Notes under the pieces: generated by a model
What the model saw: the letters and a program-made list of their open reading frames with translations, nothing else
Database searches by the model: none
What the model was told of the DNA's origin: nothing
Shown: positions 10,782 to 22,955 of the stretch, in pieces
Layout of the letters: every line of letters begins with the position of its first letter
Position numbering within the stretch: position 1 is the first letter of the stretch
NCBI GenBank assembly: GCA_009599575.1
Contig: VWND01000008.1
Location: 620,001-684,000 of the forward strand
Reading direction: 5' to 3'
Length of the DNA stretch: 64,000 bases
Origin: Blumeriella jaapii
Lineage: Eukaryota; Ascomycota; Leotiomycetes; Helotiales; Drepanopezizaceae
Made by a program: the position numbers and the translations under genes

Positions 10782-12496
10782 ATGGGTGAGGACACAAATT
10801 ATGTCGGTATCAGTCTTGTCCATGAAGTCAGCTCCAAGACTAATGTTGCTTAGGAGGAGCTTCAGCCCTCTCTGGAGACGGCCAGAGAAATCCTGTCCAA
10901 GGCTGCTGGCAATCCAAACCCACCGAATCTGCTTCCTGTCTTCGTGGAAATACCCTCCGACCTCATCAAACCTTCACAAGCATACCTCAAGATATCGGCC
11001 CACTCGAAATCTGACTACTCCTTCCTCTTCGAGAGTGCAGCTACAGAGAGAGTCGGTCGATACAGTTTTGTAGGTGCTGGTCCTCGGAAAATCCTCAAAT
11101 CAGGGGAAGGGCATGGTGAATCTGTCGATCCGTTGCCGTTGCTGGAGGCGGAGCTGTCGAAGGCTCGGGTTGCACACGTACCGAAGCTGAAATTACCGCC
11201 CCTGACCGGAGGAGCTATTGGATACGTGGGGTACGACTGCGTACGGTACTTCGAGCCCAAGACTGCCAGGCCCATGCAGGATGTGCTCAAAGTGCCTGAA
11301 TCTCTTTTTATGCTATTCGACACGATTGTCTCGTTTGATGGGTTTTTTGAGAAAATCAAGGTCATAACCTATCTACAGGTTCCGGATGACCTTTCCAAGC
11401 TCCATGAAGCTTACGAGAAGGCAGCAGAGACCATCAACGAGATTGTTGATGTCTTGCTCAGCGAGGAACTGCCACTGCCGGAGCAGCCTCCGATCAAGCT
11501 CGGTCAAATAGCTACTTCTAACATTGGACAAGCTGGTTATGAAAAGCACGTCACTGATCTGAAGAAACACATCGTTGCGGGTGATATCATCCAAGCCGTT
11601 CCTTCTCAACGTTTTGCACGGCCTACCTCTCTCCATCCTTTCAACATATACCGACACCTCCGAACTGTCAATCCATCCCCATATCTCTTTTACATCAACT
11701 GCGCCGAATTCCAGATTGTCGGTGCCTCGCCTGAACTTCTTGTAAAAAAGGAAGATGGTCGCATCATAACCCATCCGATCGCGGGGACGGTGAAGAGAGG
11801 GGAAACCCCAGAGGAAGACGAGGCACTAGCTGATGAACTCAGGCAGTCGCTAAAGGATAGGGCCGAGCATGTCATGCTAGTTGACCTTGCAAGGAACGAC
11901 ATCAATCGTGTCTGCGACCCATTAACGACAAAAGTTGATCGCTTGATGGTCGTGGAGAAGTTCAGTCACGTACAACATCTAGTGTCACAAGTATCCGGTG
12001 TGCTTCGGAAAGGCATGACCAGATTCGACGCTTTCAGATCTATTTTCCCTGCTGGTACTGTGTCAGGAGCTCCAAAGGTCAAGGCCATGGAACTCATCGC
12101 AGAGCTGGAGCGGGAGAAGCGTGGAGTATATGCTGGGGCTGTCGGCTACTTTGGCTATGATACCGTTGATGCGAGAGGCAACGTAGTCGAGGGCGAGATG
12201 GACACATGCATTGCTCTAAGAACCATGGTCGTGAAGGAAAGCATCGCCTATTTACAAGCTGGTCCGTGTCATTCTCGCACGCTCAATATATTTGAAACAG
12301 AAAGCTAATGAACATCGTAGGAGGCGGGATTGTCTTTGACTCAGACCCATATGATGAATATATCGAGACAATCAACAAACTCAAATCAAACTCGACGACA
12401 CTCGAGAAGGCAGAGCAACGCTATTCAAAGATGCAATCGAAAAGGAAGACAAAAGACACCGTTAAAGACACCCACATCGACCTAGCAGCAGGATAA
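10782..12496 (+). CDS. TRP2: Anthranilate synthase component I (chorismate to anthranilate)
   Basis: First committed enzyme of tryptophan synthesis; it works with a glutamine amidotransferase subunit. Proposed exons: 10782-10802, 10854-12261, 12321-12496, 534 residues. Seen: the N-terminal FLFESA segment (the region that binds feedback tryptophan in the family), GGAIGYVGYDCVRYFEPK, IIQAVPSQRFARP, HPIAGTVKRGETPEEDE, VDLARNDINRV, and the chorismate-binding signature FPAGTVSGAPKVKAMEL. The last intron (12262-12320) restores LQAGGGIVFDSDPYDEY. Exon 1 is less certain: an in-frame TAG just before exon 2 demands an intron, but its donor (GTCGGT) is weak. The tail after KLKSN is Lys-rich. Lies divergently beside the coiled-coil gene; a tryptophan-degrading dioxygenase lies about 29 kb away. 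Confidence 0.93.
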
Positions 12497-13310
12497 TCAA
12501 TAAAAGTCTCGATCATGTACCCCTGCTGTAAATTCAATTTGCCTCTCTGTATTTTGTCTTACGTTGTAAGTGATCTATCTTTCGCCACCTTGAACAACGC
12601 CACTAAAAGCCAATCCTTAGCGGTAAAACTGTTACGTCGCATCTCAAAGTTGAGAATCACAACGGGTGATATTCCAGAAACGTCTGAGCCAACTTCGCAT
12701 TATTCAGATGTGTTGTCGAAAGATCCTCGGATCTAAAAGCTTACGTTCATCTACGTTTTGAAGGCTCGGAGGACGGGGTCTCGGCATATCGTCAACACCA
12801 AGCAGCCATGACCATGCCACGCAACCCTCCTTTTAATTTAGAAATCTTGCCCAGAACATCAACGCTCCCAAATTTTGGGGGGGAAATACAGTGTCTGAAG
12901 CGTGATATACTGTACAATGATACCCCTGCTTCCCTTGAACCCCGACTTTGCCGTGTTCGATGACGGTGCCAATATGAATGTCATTATTCGTGATCAATGC
13001 GCTAGGTACTGTATTACGCCGACTCTTGTGGCGCTGCAAATCAATTCACGGGTCCCCCGTCAGCTTTGCGTTTGTTGACAAGTAAAGCTGCAGCATGACC
13101 AGATAATCTCTTGGATTATTGACGTTGACCAGTGCGTGAATCATCCGCTTTAAGAAGTTGGCTTCTCTGGTTTATTCTCGTCCTCACATTCTCATGCTCG
13201 TCCTTACACCCTCATAAGTACCTATCCACAGTTCCCTTCCCCTTCTTTTCGTTCACCAACTCGTTTTCTGAGCGTTCTAGCCTCCAAGTAACTCTTATAT
13301 TTCACTGACA
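12497..13310. other. Intergenic region and 5' leader of the next gene
   Basis: No supported gene. The last about 100 bp are pyrimidine-rich (ccccttcttttcgttcacc) and probably form the promoter and leader of the gene starting at 13311. Confidence 0.5.
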
Positions 13311-14033
13311 ATGTAAGTAGCACGTTCAATGATACAAGTCCCTTCTGCCGTCTCAACTTACATCATTCAGGAGCGCTGCCGATGCTGCCCCCGTCGTCGC
13401 CCACAATGCGACATCCGACAACCTCCAAACCGAGCAACAGAAAGCGCAAGCCTCTTCCCAGTGCGCTGCTCAAGCCGAGCAAGGCCATCGCGCCGAACAG
13501 CCAACCATCGTATGTGTAACTCCTCGCCTACTATCACCGAGACCCCCAGCTCCTATGGATTGTATTGCGGTTTGAATGTTTTCAGCCACAGTAGGGGATC
13601 TCCAAGCCATACTAAACATGGTCTTACTTTTGGCATAGTACGCCCGCAAAGACCTCAAGTCCGCTAGCGAGCACTTCAGTGCTTCCGCCAAGAACTTCGC
13701 AGAGGGATGCGTGTATGCGTGGCACGCGGTGCGAGCCAGTCCTGCCGTGGTGAAGGAGAAACGGGCCAAGAAGCAAGAAGAGAAAGTAGGTGTTTTCCTG
13801 CTCAGTCTACGAGTTTGCAGACAAGGCGTGGTCGCTTGTTTTTTGTTCTGCGTTTCAATCCTTTCCCGTGGCTTGCGTGCTGACTGCCAGGATAGGAACA
13901 AAAAAAGAAGGAAGAGAAGGCCAACGAGGCTCCAGTCGCCGCTCCAACTTCTCCAGTCGCTGCTCCAGCGGCTCCAGCTGCTCCAGTCGCTGCGCCACTC
14001 GCTGCTCCTGCCGCTACCCCCGCCGCTGCATGA
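13311..14033 (+). CDS. Small protein with Ala/Pro-rich tail; start codon split by an intron
   Basis: Unrecognised 141-residue protein. Exons: 13311-13312 (AT of the start codon), 13371-13509, 13639-13785, 13896-14033. Introns are 58, 129 and 110 nt with GTAAGT, GTATGT and GTAGGT donors. All four exons join in phase. The product begins MSAADAAPVVAHNATSD, has a Gln/Ala-rich stretch, a central helix-like part (KDLKSASEHFSASAKNFAEG), a basic stretch (KEKRAKKQEEK) and a repetitive tail of APAAP/PVAAP units ending in TPAAA. There is no signal peptide. Abundant Ala and Lys suggest a soluble, partly disordered protein; the function is unknown. The Ala-rich frame on the opposite strand is a shadow of the tail. 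Confidence 0.72.
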
Positions 14034-15374
14034 AGGCCAACAACCGGGGCCGAACATGTCCACGGAGTGGGAAGCAGGAATGCCACATCTGTTGAAGACG
14101 TTGCTGTTCACGTGACGATGTAAGCTGGAGACGTTGTTTGAACGTTTGAAAATTGGGCTGGATTTGTGGTCAATGTTGAATGGTTTGGCTGGTTTCGCGT
14201 AATGCCACACGATCCATGGGGAAGAGGGGAGCTGGTTTTCAACGTTTTGTTCAGGGGGCACGCCCAAGATACCTACTGTACCTACCTACTGTACCTACCT
14301 ATACCCTTTTTGTTTTGTCGTGTGTCGGGTTTCTTTCGCGGATTCTCGCAAGGAATTGTGTCAGGCACGAAATTTGCGAATTTGCCGTATCTCATACGCG
14401 TTCCACAAGTTGCCCCCTCCTCTCTTAGCGAGAACGTGTCGGTTCTTGTACGCAGTTCCTCACTCATTACAGTACCTAGGTAGGTCAATAATTGTCTTGC
14501 CGACCAGTTTGAGGCAGCATTGCAGCCTCCTCAGACAGTCGTGGTTGTCTAAGAGCATTCCAACAACAGATAAAAGCATGGAAGATAAGCTCAGCTGAAA
14601 GCCTACAGTGTCTCTCTGTTTGTGTCTGGTTGCAAAATTTGGGATATGCGATAAGGCAATGAAGTTGTCTCGTCTGTACCGTGATCTGCTTCGAACAGTT
14701 CAAGACTCCAAAGAAAGTTGTATACCTAGAGGTACTTGCCTATAGTAATTTAAAACCTCGACATGGCAGAAATGCAAAATCGACTGGAAACCCGCCCACG
14801 TTATGCGAGCGGGCAATGTTGTGCGCTTCCAGCCTATACACCTAATTCAGTAGGTTTTTGCGTTGGAGAGAGCCATATTATACGGACTGGAACATGGCGC
14901 GATGGTTCTTCTCGAGAGGGGTATCGGCCTACAGAATCAAGATCATATGACATAGTTCGTATCGCGATTTCCTGGGCTGGGTCACTGCTGTGCAACTTAC
15001 CTACATAGCTTCAAGCAACTGCGTACCTACGCAGGCGATGAAGGCATCGCTCGACTTCCACATCCGTTGCGCCCATGACTTAGATCACGCGTTCGTAGAT
15101 GTATGTGGGCCGGGAGTTGCTCATGTGCATACGAAGATCAGACTGCAATCGCAGTCACTCGAAAATTCTCTAAGGATGCAGGTCCCTAAGACCACTGCTG
15201 CTGTTGCGCCCCTTCCACCCGCTGATGCTAAACGCATTTCACAATATTCTGCGTAGTTCAGCCCCCCCGCCATCTCCTGCCCTCTCGCCAACACACCCCC
15301 ACTCGAATCGTCCGTCGTCGTCCATGTAGTCTTCCCTACTCTCTGCCATATCCTGACCCTTCAACCCGTCTAGA
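14034..15374. other. Intergenic, short CTACTGTAC-type repeats
   Basis: No supported gene. At 14270-14302 the sequence alternates tacctactgtacc and acctacc, an early example of the GTAC-type words that dominate the end of the window. A tacctaggtagg inverted motif lies near 14473. Short frames on both strands show no family features. Confidence 0.5.
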
Positions 15375-16130
15375 TCAGAGAGTAGCCTCTCCAGTAGTCT
15401 CCCCCTCGAAGCCCAACGCCCTCAACTTCCCAGTCTTAAACTTTTCCTTGGCCGCGTCCCTTGCCTTTTTCTCCTTGCTCAACCTATGCACCAATTCAAC
15501 ATCCGCCTTCTCGTAGCCCGGCGGCGGGTCATCATCCTTGTCCAGATCGATCTCGCCCAGCAGCAGCACGTTCTCGCCACGCACGAGGAAGATACCGCGG
15601 AGCACGTCGGCGTACAGGCCCGTCTGGTGCTCTTCCTCCGAGTTGGTCGGAGTGGAGGTGTTGGATGTGGAGGCAGGAGGTACGAAGATACGTTCGACGG
15701 TTGATTGTAGGACGAGGTTCGCTAGAAGTTACTCATTAGATTTGTACGTGGGGTAAAATTTGGGAGAGAAGCAAGTAGGAGTGCTACCGAATTGGTCCCA
15801 GCTGCGCAGGACGCCGATTAATTTCCTGCCGTCGCGAAGAGCCACCATCAATTTTTCTGTAACGCCGTCAGCATTGTCTCTTCCTTCTCAAAACCCATGC
15901 GGTAGAAGATGATGAGTTTGGAACGTCCGGAGACACCGCGAAAACGCTGCAGCCCGCACAACCACACAGAGGGAAACCAAAATACGAAGTGAGGGCCACT
16001 TACTATCAGTCATATCCAGCAGCTGCGCAGCCGTCGTGAACATCTGCGGCGGCAATTGCTGGTTCTGCGGCGACGGGCCCAGCGAATGCATCTGCGCATG
16101 GGGCTGGTCGTCCAGCGTGAGATTCTCCAT
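15375..16130 (-). CDS. LSM1: Sm-like protein LSm1 (mRNA decapping activator)
   Basis: Subunit of the cytoplasmic Lsm1-7 ring, which binds deadenylated mRNA 3' ends and promotes decapping. Exons read from the right: 16130-16004, 15856-15788, 15721-15375, 180 residues; introns are 147 and 66 nt. The Sm fold is visible: AAQLLDMTDKKLMVALRDGR (Sm1 strands), LIGVLRSWDQFANLVLQ, and Sm2 around GIFLVRGENVLLLGEIDLD. A C-terminal charged helix (RLSKEKKARDAAKEKFKTGK) follows, as in LSm1. The start at MENLTLDD was taken because the upstream in-frame codon at 16145 is GTG. Neighbours are unrelated. Confidence 0.95.
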
Positions 16131-17227
16131 CTTGGCTTCGTCCACCGGAAGGCGGATAGATGTATGAGAGAAGGGAGAGATGACTATCGGTGGTAGTTGC
16201 GATTGGGCTGGGCCATTACGCGGTAGGGAATGGGAAAGGTGAGGGGGACGCGATTGCTCGGTGGATGGAAGTGACGATGTTTGGCGGGGTGGGGCAATTG
16301 ATGGTTTGATAATGACACGGGTCGCACTTCGTAAAGCGAAGCGGGCTCACAGGCCAGAGTTAGAGTTGAATTGAGTTGTCTTCTTGAATTGAGTTTTGTC
16401 GAAAAGAAGTACGGACTAAGTAGATTTGAACAACCGTCTTTCTCCGTCTGGAACCTCAGCCTGGATAGTGATCCGCAGAAGACTCAGAGGTCTTGGTTGC
16501 TTTCTTTTCAGCTGTTGTGAATCGCTTAAGTTCCGAAGTAAATAAGGAGTGGAATTGTGATTTTTGGGCTTGGCACTTTCGAGCGAAAGTCGCGATTTTT
16601 ATTTGTACGAGTTTTTGATTTACAAGACCAAACAGTAGCTTCTCGAGTGACTTTCCAGTAGGCAGTGAAAGCTCAGTTCCAATTCATGGGCCCCACATGA
16701 AAGAGCAGAGCAAATTCGACATCCCATCGAGCTTGTGTCCCGGAACCTGTATCAACCGGACCAATAACGCCTTTCAATGCAGCAGAAAGAGAGAGAGAGG
16801 GTGCGAGGAAAACACCCAAATCTTTTGAAAACTCCAGCGACTTTTAGAATGATGGCCTGGAACTCCGCATTTATGCAAGGTCACGGTATTCGGGGTCGCA
16901 GAGAAATCTACCCCGTCTCGATTGCTTTCTTCGCATTTCAGAAAAGCAAAAGGTGTGAACCAAGAAAGCAGAATGCCTCCGCCCGCGTATGAGATGACCC
17001 ATGGAGCCAACGAGACCGGCCACTATCCTCACCAAGAACTCCCTGCCTGTTCGGGTCCCTTGTGCCAAACCCGGTGTCCTATGCTTACTCACAGCCCGCT
17101 CTTGTACGCAACTTCCAATATCCCAGGACATTGGACATCGAGCCTCCTCTTCCTCCCAGACGAGTTCAAAGCGGAAATTGACGGAAGATCGGGGCATGAG
17201 TGAGATTGAACCACCGGCCCCCTGAGG
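16131..17227. other. Intergenic, no gene seen
   Basis: 5' region of LSM1 and 3' region of the Nudix gene. A frame of 108 codons on the minus strand (16871-17197) overlaps frames on the plus strand and shows no family features. Confidence 0.55.
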
Positions 17228-17830
17228 CTACCGGCGGATGGTGGAGCGGATTAGAGCTTCTAGCAGTTCCGGACGGGCCTTGAGTGCTTCGGAAGCCTCG
17301 GCGAAATTGGCCCATTGTCGATTCCGCTTGTACTTCTCCGGCCATTCGGTCGCCTCACTTGTAACGGTGACCTCGTAGAACTGGTAGAGCGCCTTGGGGG
17401 CCTCTTTCGACATCTGTTTGGGCGCGCGGGTTTCTTTGATCTGTCCCAGATCATAGTTGACCTCGCAGATAATGCCGGCTTCCTCCCAGGCTTCACGTTG
17501 CGCGGCTTCAGTGCAGGTCTCATCCGACTCCCAGCCGCCTTTTGGCAGAACCCATCCGGAGCGCCGAGTCGATTGTATCAGTAAGACGTGCGTTTTCGCT
17601 GCATTAAGGGGCACCACGCCTGCCACGAGTCGCTCTCCACTCTCTGCGTAACCTAGAGGACAGACGGATGGTCAGCGGAGTTTCGTTTGTCGCGTGAGCC
17701 CATAAAAAAGTTTCGCCTGGCCCCACCTTCACGCACCCCCGAAGGAAATCGTTTGTACGGTGCTGTACTGTGAGGACTCACGTTGCTTGTTCCGGCCGAC
17801 TCTCGACTCCATTGAACGACTTGCCGCCAT
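17228..17830 (-). CDS. Nudix hydrolase, diphosphoinositol-polyphosphate/diadenosine-polyphosphate type
   Basis: Likely cleaves diphosphoinositol polyphosphates or diadenosine polyphosphates (Ddp1/Aps1-like). Exons read from the right: 17830-17782 and 17652-17228, intron 129 nt, 157 residues. The full Nudix box spans residues 55-77 (G55, E61, R69-E70, E73-E74, G76), with the WVLPKGGWE lead-in typical of this subfamily. The N-terminus MESRVGRNKQRYAESGERLV also matches the subfamily. ATG at 17830 is chosen; a longer in-frame extension reads through an A-rich tract and is unlikely. The leader upstream contains a 15-T run and an 11-G run (plus-strand view, 17862-17894). Confidence 0.9.
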
Positions 17831-19356
17831 GACGAAGGCGGTGCTTCGCCGGGAGTATTGGTTTTTTTTTTTTTTTGGGAGGAGGGGGGGGGGGTGTGCG
17901 TGTGCCGAAGCTGTCACACAACGTGGAAGGGAAGAGGATGTGGACTGCTGTTGGAGCGAGTTCGGGTGTGGAAGGGGAGCGGACGTCAGGTAGTGTCTTA
18001 GAGTTGTTCCGTCATAATAGCCGAGGAAGAGCTGGTTCTCCGGAGATTGGGCAAAGGGAGAGTGAAGGTATAAAGGTGAGTGAGCACCTTAAGTACCAAG
18101 TGATAAGACAAGTCGTGTAGCTCAGTAGCTGTCTGACGAGTGCCAAGATGCGTGTTGATATAGGAGGTTCGGAATAGTACTGTCCGGCAGGGCAAAGGAA
18201 CGTGAAGGAATGGGGAGTGCGACGTGCGCGCTCAGTCGAGTGAACCGAAGTGGACAAACCCGGGTCCGGCTCGTTCGTCTGGCTCGGGGGTCGCGAGTGG
18301 GGGGGGGGGGGGGCGTTGGGGTTGGGAGGAAGGAAGAGGATTCGTGATTCAGGGAGTACAGAAGAGAAAGTCAAGCAGTCGAAAGCACAGCACTGTAGGT
18401 ATCAAGCTTTATTTCCGTAGATGCTGTACCGTACATACAGACACACATATCGGGTACAGGATCTCTAACCAGGTAAAGTACAGTACAGTACAGTATGTAC
18501 AGTATAGCACATACAGTACTGGAAGATGAGTGGGTATTTCTCGTTGATTCTCGTTGCGGTTGTCATCAATCTCACTGACTGGCGAGTAGGTAAGGTACTG
18601 GAGAAGAATGCAATCCCCGGCATCCGATACTGACATCTAAATAAAAACTCCTATACAGCACTTCATCGTCCATACCGAGGTGCGTATTTATACATCCACA
18701 GTATCTATCCTTTTACGCCAAGCCTCTATCGACCGGGCTGGATCTGGACGTGCGGGATGGATGGATGAGTGGGGCTCGATGTTTTGTTAAACCGGTCCCG
18801 TAATCCGGGAGTTGTGAATACTTATAGAAGAGCGTCATAACATAAATAAGGTAGTTTTCTTATTTGGGTCTGCCCCGTCTCGTCTCCGCCTCCAGAGCCG
18901 CTTCCTTCCTTGCCGACCTTGCCGCCGGACGACGACGACGACTCACGCTATTCGAAGTCAACCCACTTGGACTCTCGCCTCTCCTCAGTCCGCCGGCGGT
19001 AGCTACAGGACTTACAGTACATACTACAGTACATACTACTGTACATGCCTACCCATCCACCGAATTCGAGAGCCTTCACAACTCACCTCACGAGGCGAAC
19101 GATTCGACGCTTCCAAGTCACCGCGTCGCGTCTACAGTCCTACAGCACAGTACATGCTGTACCTTACTACTCTAGCTACATAAGTAGCCAACGAACCGCC
19201 GACCGACAACCCTGGCTGAGAGCTGCAACTCCTGCTACAATTGCGGTACTGTACATACCTCCACCGCTACTCCAGGTATTTCCACCAGCGTGCACCTGCG
19301 CCACCGCCCAAAGTCAGGTCAGTTCGCAATCAATCGGCCCTCGGTCTCTGCCCGTC
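17831..19356. other. Divergent intergenic region with homopolymers and GTACAGTAC words
   Basis: Spacer between the Nudix and ATE1 starts. It holds a T15 run and a G11 run (17862-17894), a G14 run (about 18300-18313), and clusters of GTACAGTAC-type words at 18477-18520 and 19013-19047. Open frames here are low-complexity (Ser/Thr/His/Pro) and not convincing. The last few hundred bases should be the ATE1 promoter. Confidence 0.55.
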
Positions 19357-21205
19357 ATGCCGACCCAGACCCCCATTCAGCTTTCGCTCTTGACGCCTAT
19401 TGGTGAGTACCTTGCAGAAACCCCCATCTCCATGTGGACCTGCTCCATGGAGAAGCCAATTGTGTGCCTTGTTTGATCCCCGTGTCAAAATCGCTCGTCG
19501 TCGTTCATTTAGACTCGACTCTGGCTAGTATTTGTCACAGTCGGCCTGGCTCTGCGGCCACGGAAGTACACTTTCTGAGCTTGCGGTCACCATGGGTTTT
19601 TCTTCGCACAGAACCCCACAGAATTGGACATCCCGCTTTTTGGGCGATCATGGTGACAGCTTCAAGTAAACCTGGTCCAACGGCCTACCCAGTGCTTTCA
19701 ACCCCGCTCTTGTCGCACGTGCTTTGGCTTGCTTGTTGATGAAACTTCAAACAGAACAAACATACTGATACTAAGCAGGATACCAAAATGGTCGTTGTGG
19801 CTACTGTCACAACAAATCAGGAAGTAAGTAAGAGAAACTTGACTCTACACCCTCATCTAATCCTTGAAGTACTTTCTTCTGGTGATCTTCGCCAGCATCG
19901 GGTGGCAGAATGTATTTTTCTTTTTCTGCGTGTGAGGCCTTCTATTTACTGTTCCTCCGTCTAGGCTTCTCTTACTATGTCTCCGCTGTGTCTCTGTCTC
20001 ACCAATTTTACCAATCCCTTCTCGACCGCGGCTGGAGAAGGTCGGGAACGCTGTTGTACAAGCCAAATCAACAAGCATCATGCTGTCCGCACTACACGAT
20101 CAGGCTAGACTCCAACGAATATCGGCCCTCGAAAGACCACAGACAAGTTCAAAATCGCTTTAACAGGTACATCCTCGGAGAATCGTACATCAAGGAGGCA
20201 GCTAGGCTTCATCCCCTATCACGTGAGCAAGCAAAGAAACGCAACACCGACTTCGATCTTGTTGAGCGTGTTCACGAGTGTGAGAAGGCACATGTAAAGT
20301 CGCCACCTCAGCCAGCGCATGAGCTGGAAATTTCGCTTGAACCAGACAACTTCACAGAGGAAAAGTATGTGCTCTTTGAAAACTATCAACGACTAGTACA
20401 TCATGAACCTCCTCATCGTATCACAAAGTCAGGCTTCAAGAATTTTCTCTGTTCGTCACCTCTGTCCAACTACCAAGAGGAGTCGGACGGTCCGAGACTC
20501 GGCTCTTATCATCAATGCTACCGCCTTGATGGTAAGCTGGTTGCTATTGGGGTTCTCGATCTGCTGCCGCGGGTCGTCAGTGCAGTATACTTTATGTACG
20601 ACGAGTCTGTTCATTGGCATTCCTTCGGTAAACTTGGTGCTCTCAGAGAAATTGCTCTAGCGAAGGAAGGGCACTACAGATTTTGGTATGCCGGATTCTA
20701 CATCCATGATTGTGTGAAGATGCGTTACAAAGCGGACTACATGCCACAATACATCCTGGATCCCGAGTCCTATGCGTGGGATCTTCTGGATGCGGAGTTG
20801 AAGCAGAAGCTGGACAAGAAGAAATACATCAGCCTTTCAAGAGAAAGAGCAGGTTCCCTCGGAGGATCTTCTGCCATCGACACCGCAGAGACGAGCGCAA
20901 TCAGCGATGTTCAGGTATCAGAAGCCGATGATCATTCTGACGACGACCCTCCGCTTGCGGACCCTGAAACTCCCCTCTTCAAGCGCTCAATGCCTGGGAT
21001 CCTTACTAAGACGCAAATTCAAGCTCAAGTGGATCTTGACAAGATCAAGCTCTCGATCAGAGGTATCGAAGCAGAAGCAAAAAACCTTGTCAATTGGGAT
21101 TCGAGCGATATGGACGATCCCGAGTCGATCAAGGGCGTCATCGCCGAATTGGCTGCTGCCGTCGGTCCTGCACTGGCGCGTGAAATGGTTGTGAAATTTG
21201 GCTGA
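19357..21205 (+). CDS. ATE1: Arginyl-tRNA--protein transferase (N-degron pathway)
   Basis: Transfers arginine from Arg-tRNA to N-terminal Asp/Glu, marking proteins for degradation. Exons: 19357-19402, 19779-19823, 19965-21205, 443 residues. Exon joins give PIGYQNGRCGYCHNKSGSFSYYVSA. The N-terminal domain has C22 and C25 (GRCGYC) and C70-C71 (SCCPHYTIRL), positions known to be essential in the family. The C-terminal domain contains GFKNFLCSSPL, GSYHQCYRLDGKL, VYFMYDES, GALREIALAKE and YKADYMPQYILDP. The tail is acidic, then helical. The first intron (376 nt) is far longer than most here. An ATG-led frame starting at 19910 runs through intron sequence and is not the true start. Confidence 0.95.
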
Positions 21206-21363
21206 ACGGTGATACTTTTTTTTGCCTTACCTACGACACCTGAGGTGGCGTAGACGGTAATGACTGATAATGGATGACCTGTAAAACTGGCAACGGTTTA
21301 CGACTGCGAAGAGGCCGGATGTAGAGAGAGACTCTGCAACTCTTCGTTACATTTTCAAGCATC

Positions 21364-22603
21364 TCATTGTCCAACTGCAGGCTCGATAATCTGCCTCACA
21401 TTTGGCAGCTTCTCTTCGAATATTTTCAGTGCCTCTCTCCAGACTTGCGCTTGCATTACTGTTCCCTCTGGCCCTAGGACATTATGCTGGACGGCCCTGA
21501 CCCTTGTTAGTGGGCATCCCGAACATCTGGAGGAGCCACATACTGTTTATATTCGTCATGTGACTGATAGTCCGCAAAGTTCTCCCCATTCTGCTCTTTG
21601 GTTGTCAAAGCAGCACGGACAAGCGTCCGTGCCCCTCCTTCCGTGCTCTTCATTGCAACATGGCTAAAGACATCAACCAGTACACCCATCAAAACACTAG
21701 TGCGATGGTCTCGCGAAAGTCCGCTTTTCACCATTCCCGGACTTATGGAGTTGACGATGACTTGCAGTCTACTTCTTCGTCAATGATCGAATTTGATAGC
21801 ACTCAAACGCTACTGTAGGAAAACCTACGTTCCATCTGTCCCAGTAGATAATTTTGCAATCTCGTTGATGCAGTATTGAAGTAGCAGTTTGCTGATTGCG
21901 TACATGTTTGAGCCGTATGTTGTCCAGTTTTCCTTTTTGCTAAGTTCCGCAAATATATCCTGTGGTGGCCATCTCTCGTGAGATATGTTGACGCCCGCTA
22001 GATGTCAGCGCTGTAATCTTGGGAATGGAAGCTTGATGATGCTTGATGCTGGGGCATTGAGATGCCAGCAAGAAAGGCTCGCTTACCCTTATGCAGTCCA
22101 CTACTTACAATTCCCAAATGGGCTTTCCCATTCCCCGCAACCTTCAACCAAGGCAGCAACAGCAGGGCCAGCAGCGTAGTCCCTAGACAGTTCACAAATA
22201 CTGTCTCCTCATATCCTTCCTCCGTCATTCGGAAACTCTTTGCCATCACTCCAGCATTTAACAGCACATAATCTATGCTCTTGACTTCCAATTTCACAGA
22301 TTCTGCAAATTCCTCGATCGCGGCAAACGTGCTCATGTCAAGCAACCTCACATCGACCTTTCCTGGATTCTGAATGCACACTTGAGATTCGATACTGGAT
22401 TTTGCTGACAAGCCTTTAGCGAGGGTGCGTCCGGTAATCATCACGCGTGATGCGCCGAGATTGAGAAAGTGGACTGCTGCCGCGAGACCGAGGCCTGAGG
22501 TGCCGCCTGTGATGAGGATCGTTTGGCCATTGAATGCGCCAGCTGGAGGAAGAGGAGGAAGCGCGAACTTGTTAGCGTAGATGAGTCTGGGGAGTTTGAG
22601 CAT
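21364..22603 (-). CDS. Short-chain dehydrogenase/reductase
   Basis: NAD(P)-dependent oxidoreductase of the classical SDR fold; the substrate is unknown. Exons read from the right: 22603-22087, 21997-21829, 21768-21544, 21502-21364, all in phase, 349 residues. Cofactor motif TGGTSGLG at residues 32-39, the NAG motif in VLLNAGVMAK, and catalytic Y205-x3-K209 in MYAISK. The C-terminal exon (EGTVMQAQVWREALKIFEE) matches fungal SDRs of the retinol-dehydrogenase-like group. No signal peptide; a hydrophobic stretch near TTLLALLLLPWL is part of the fold. Convergent with ATE1, with stops 158 bp apart. Confidence 0.9.
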
Positions 22604-22955
22604 GGCTGCGGCCGGGGTAATGGCGATATTTCCGTCTATCTGAATGCTTGAAAAACACAGGCGCTATGAGAGATATGTACCAGACTTGCACACTTCTCGG
22701 TGTCCTTAACTCATGATTGGATTTCATTGATGGAAACGTACATATAGTCGTCGCATCGAGGTTGGGTTCGCTGACCGGATTCGTAGCCTCGCGCTAAAAT
22801 GCGGCCGCCTGCAGCCAACAGCTTACAGCTATGCAAAAATCCATCTTGAGCGTCAACTGTCAATTCGAGAATCTATGCCACACAACTCACTCTCTTGCGC
22901 CTTCAAAACCGCCAGATAAACCAGGGCGCTAGTACAGCACGTCTGTGAAGCGGAA
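22604..22955. promoter_or_regulatory. Bidirectional promoter region (SDR / RRP42)
   Basis: 352-bp spacer between divergent starts. No coding sequence and no element I can assign. Confidence 0.5.

Noticed and set aside
13802..14086. Ala/Gly-rich open frame on the minus strand
   Set aside because: Antisense of the repetitive Ala/Pro tail of the gene at 13311-14033.
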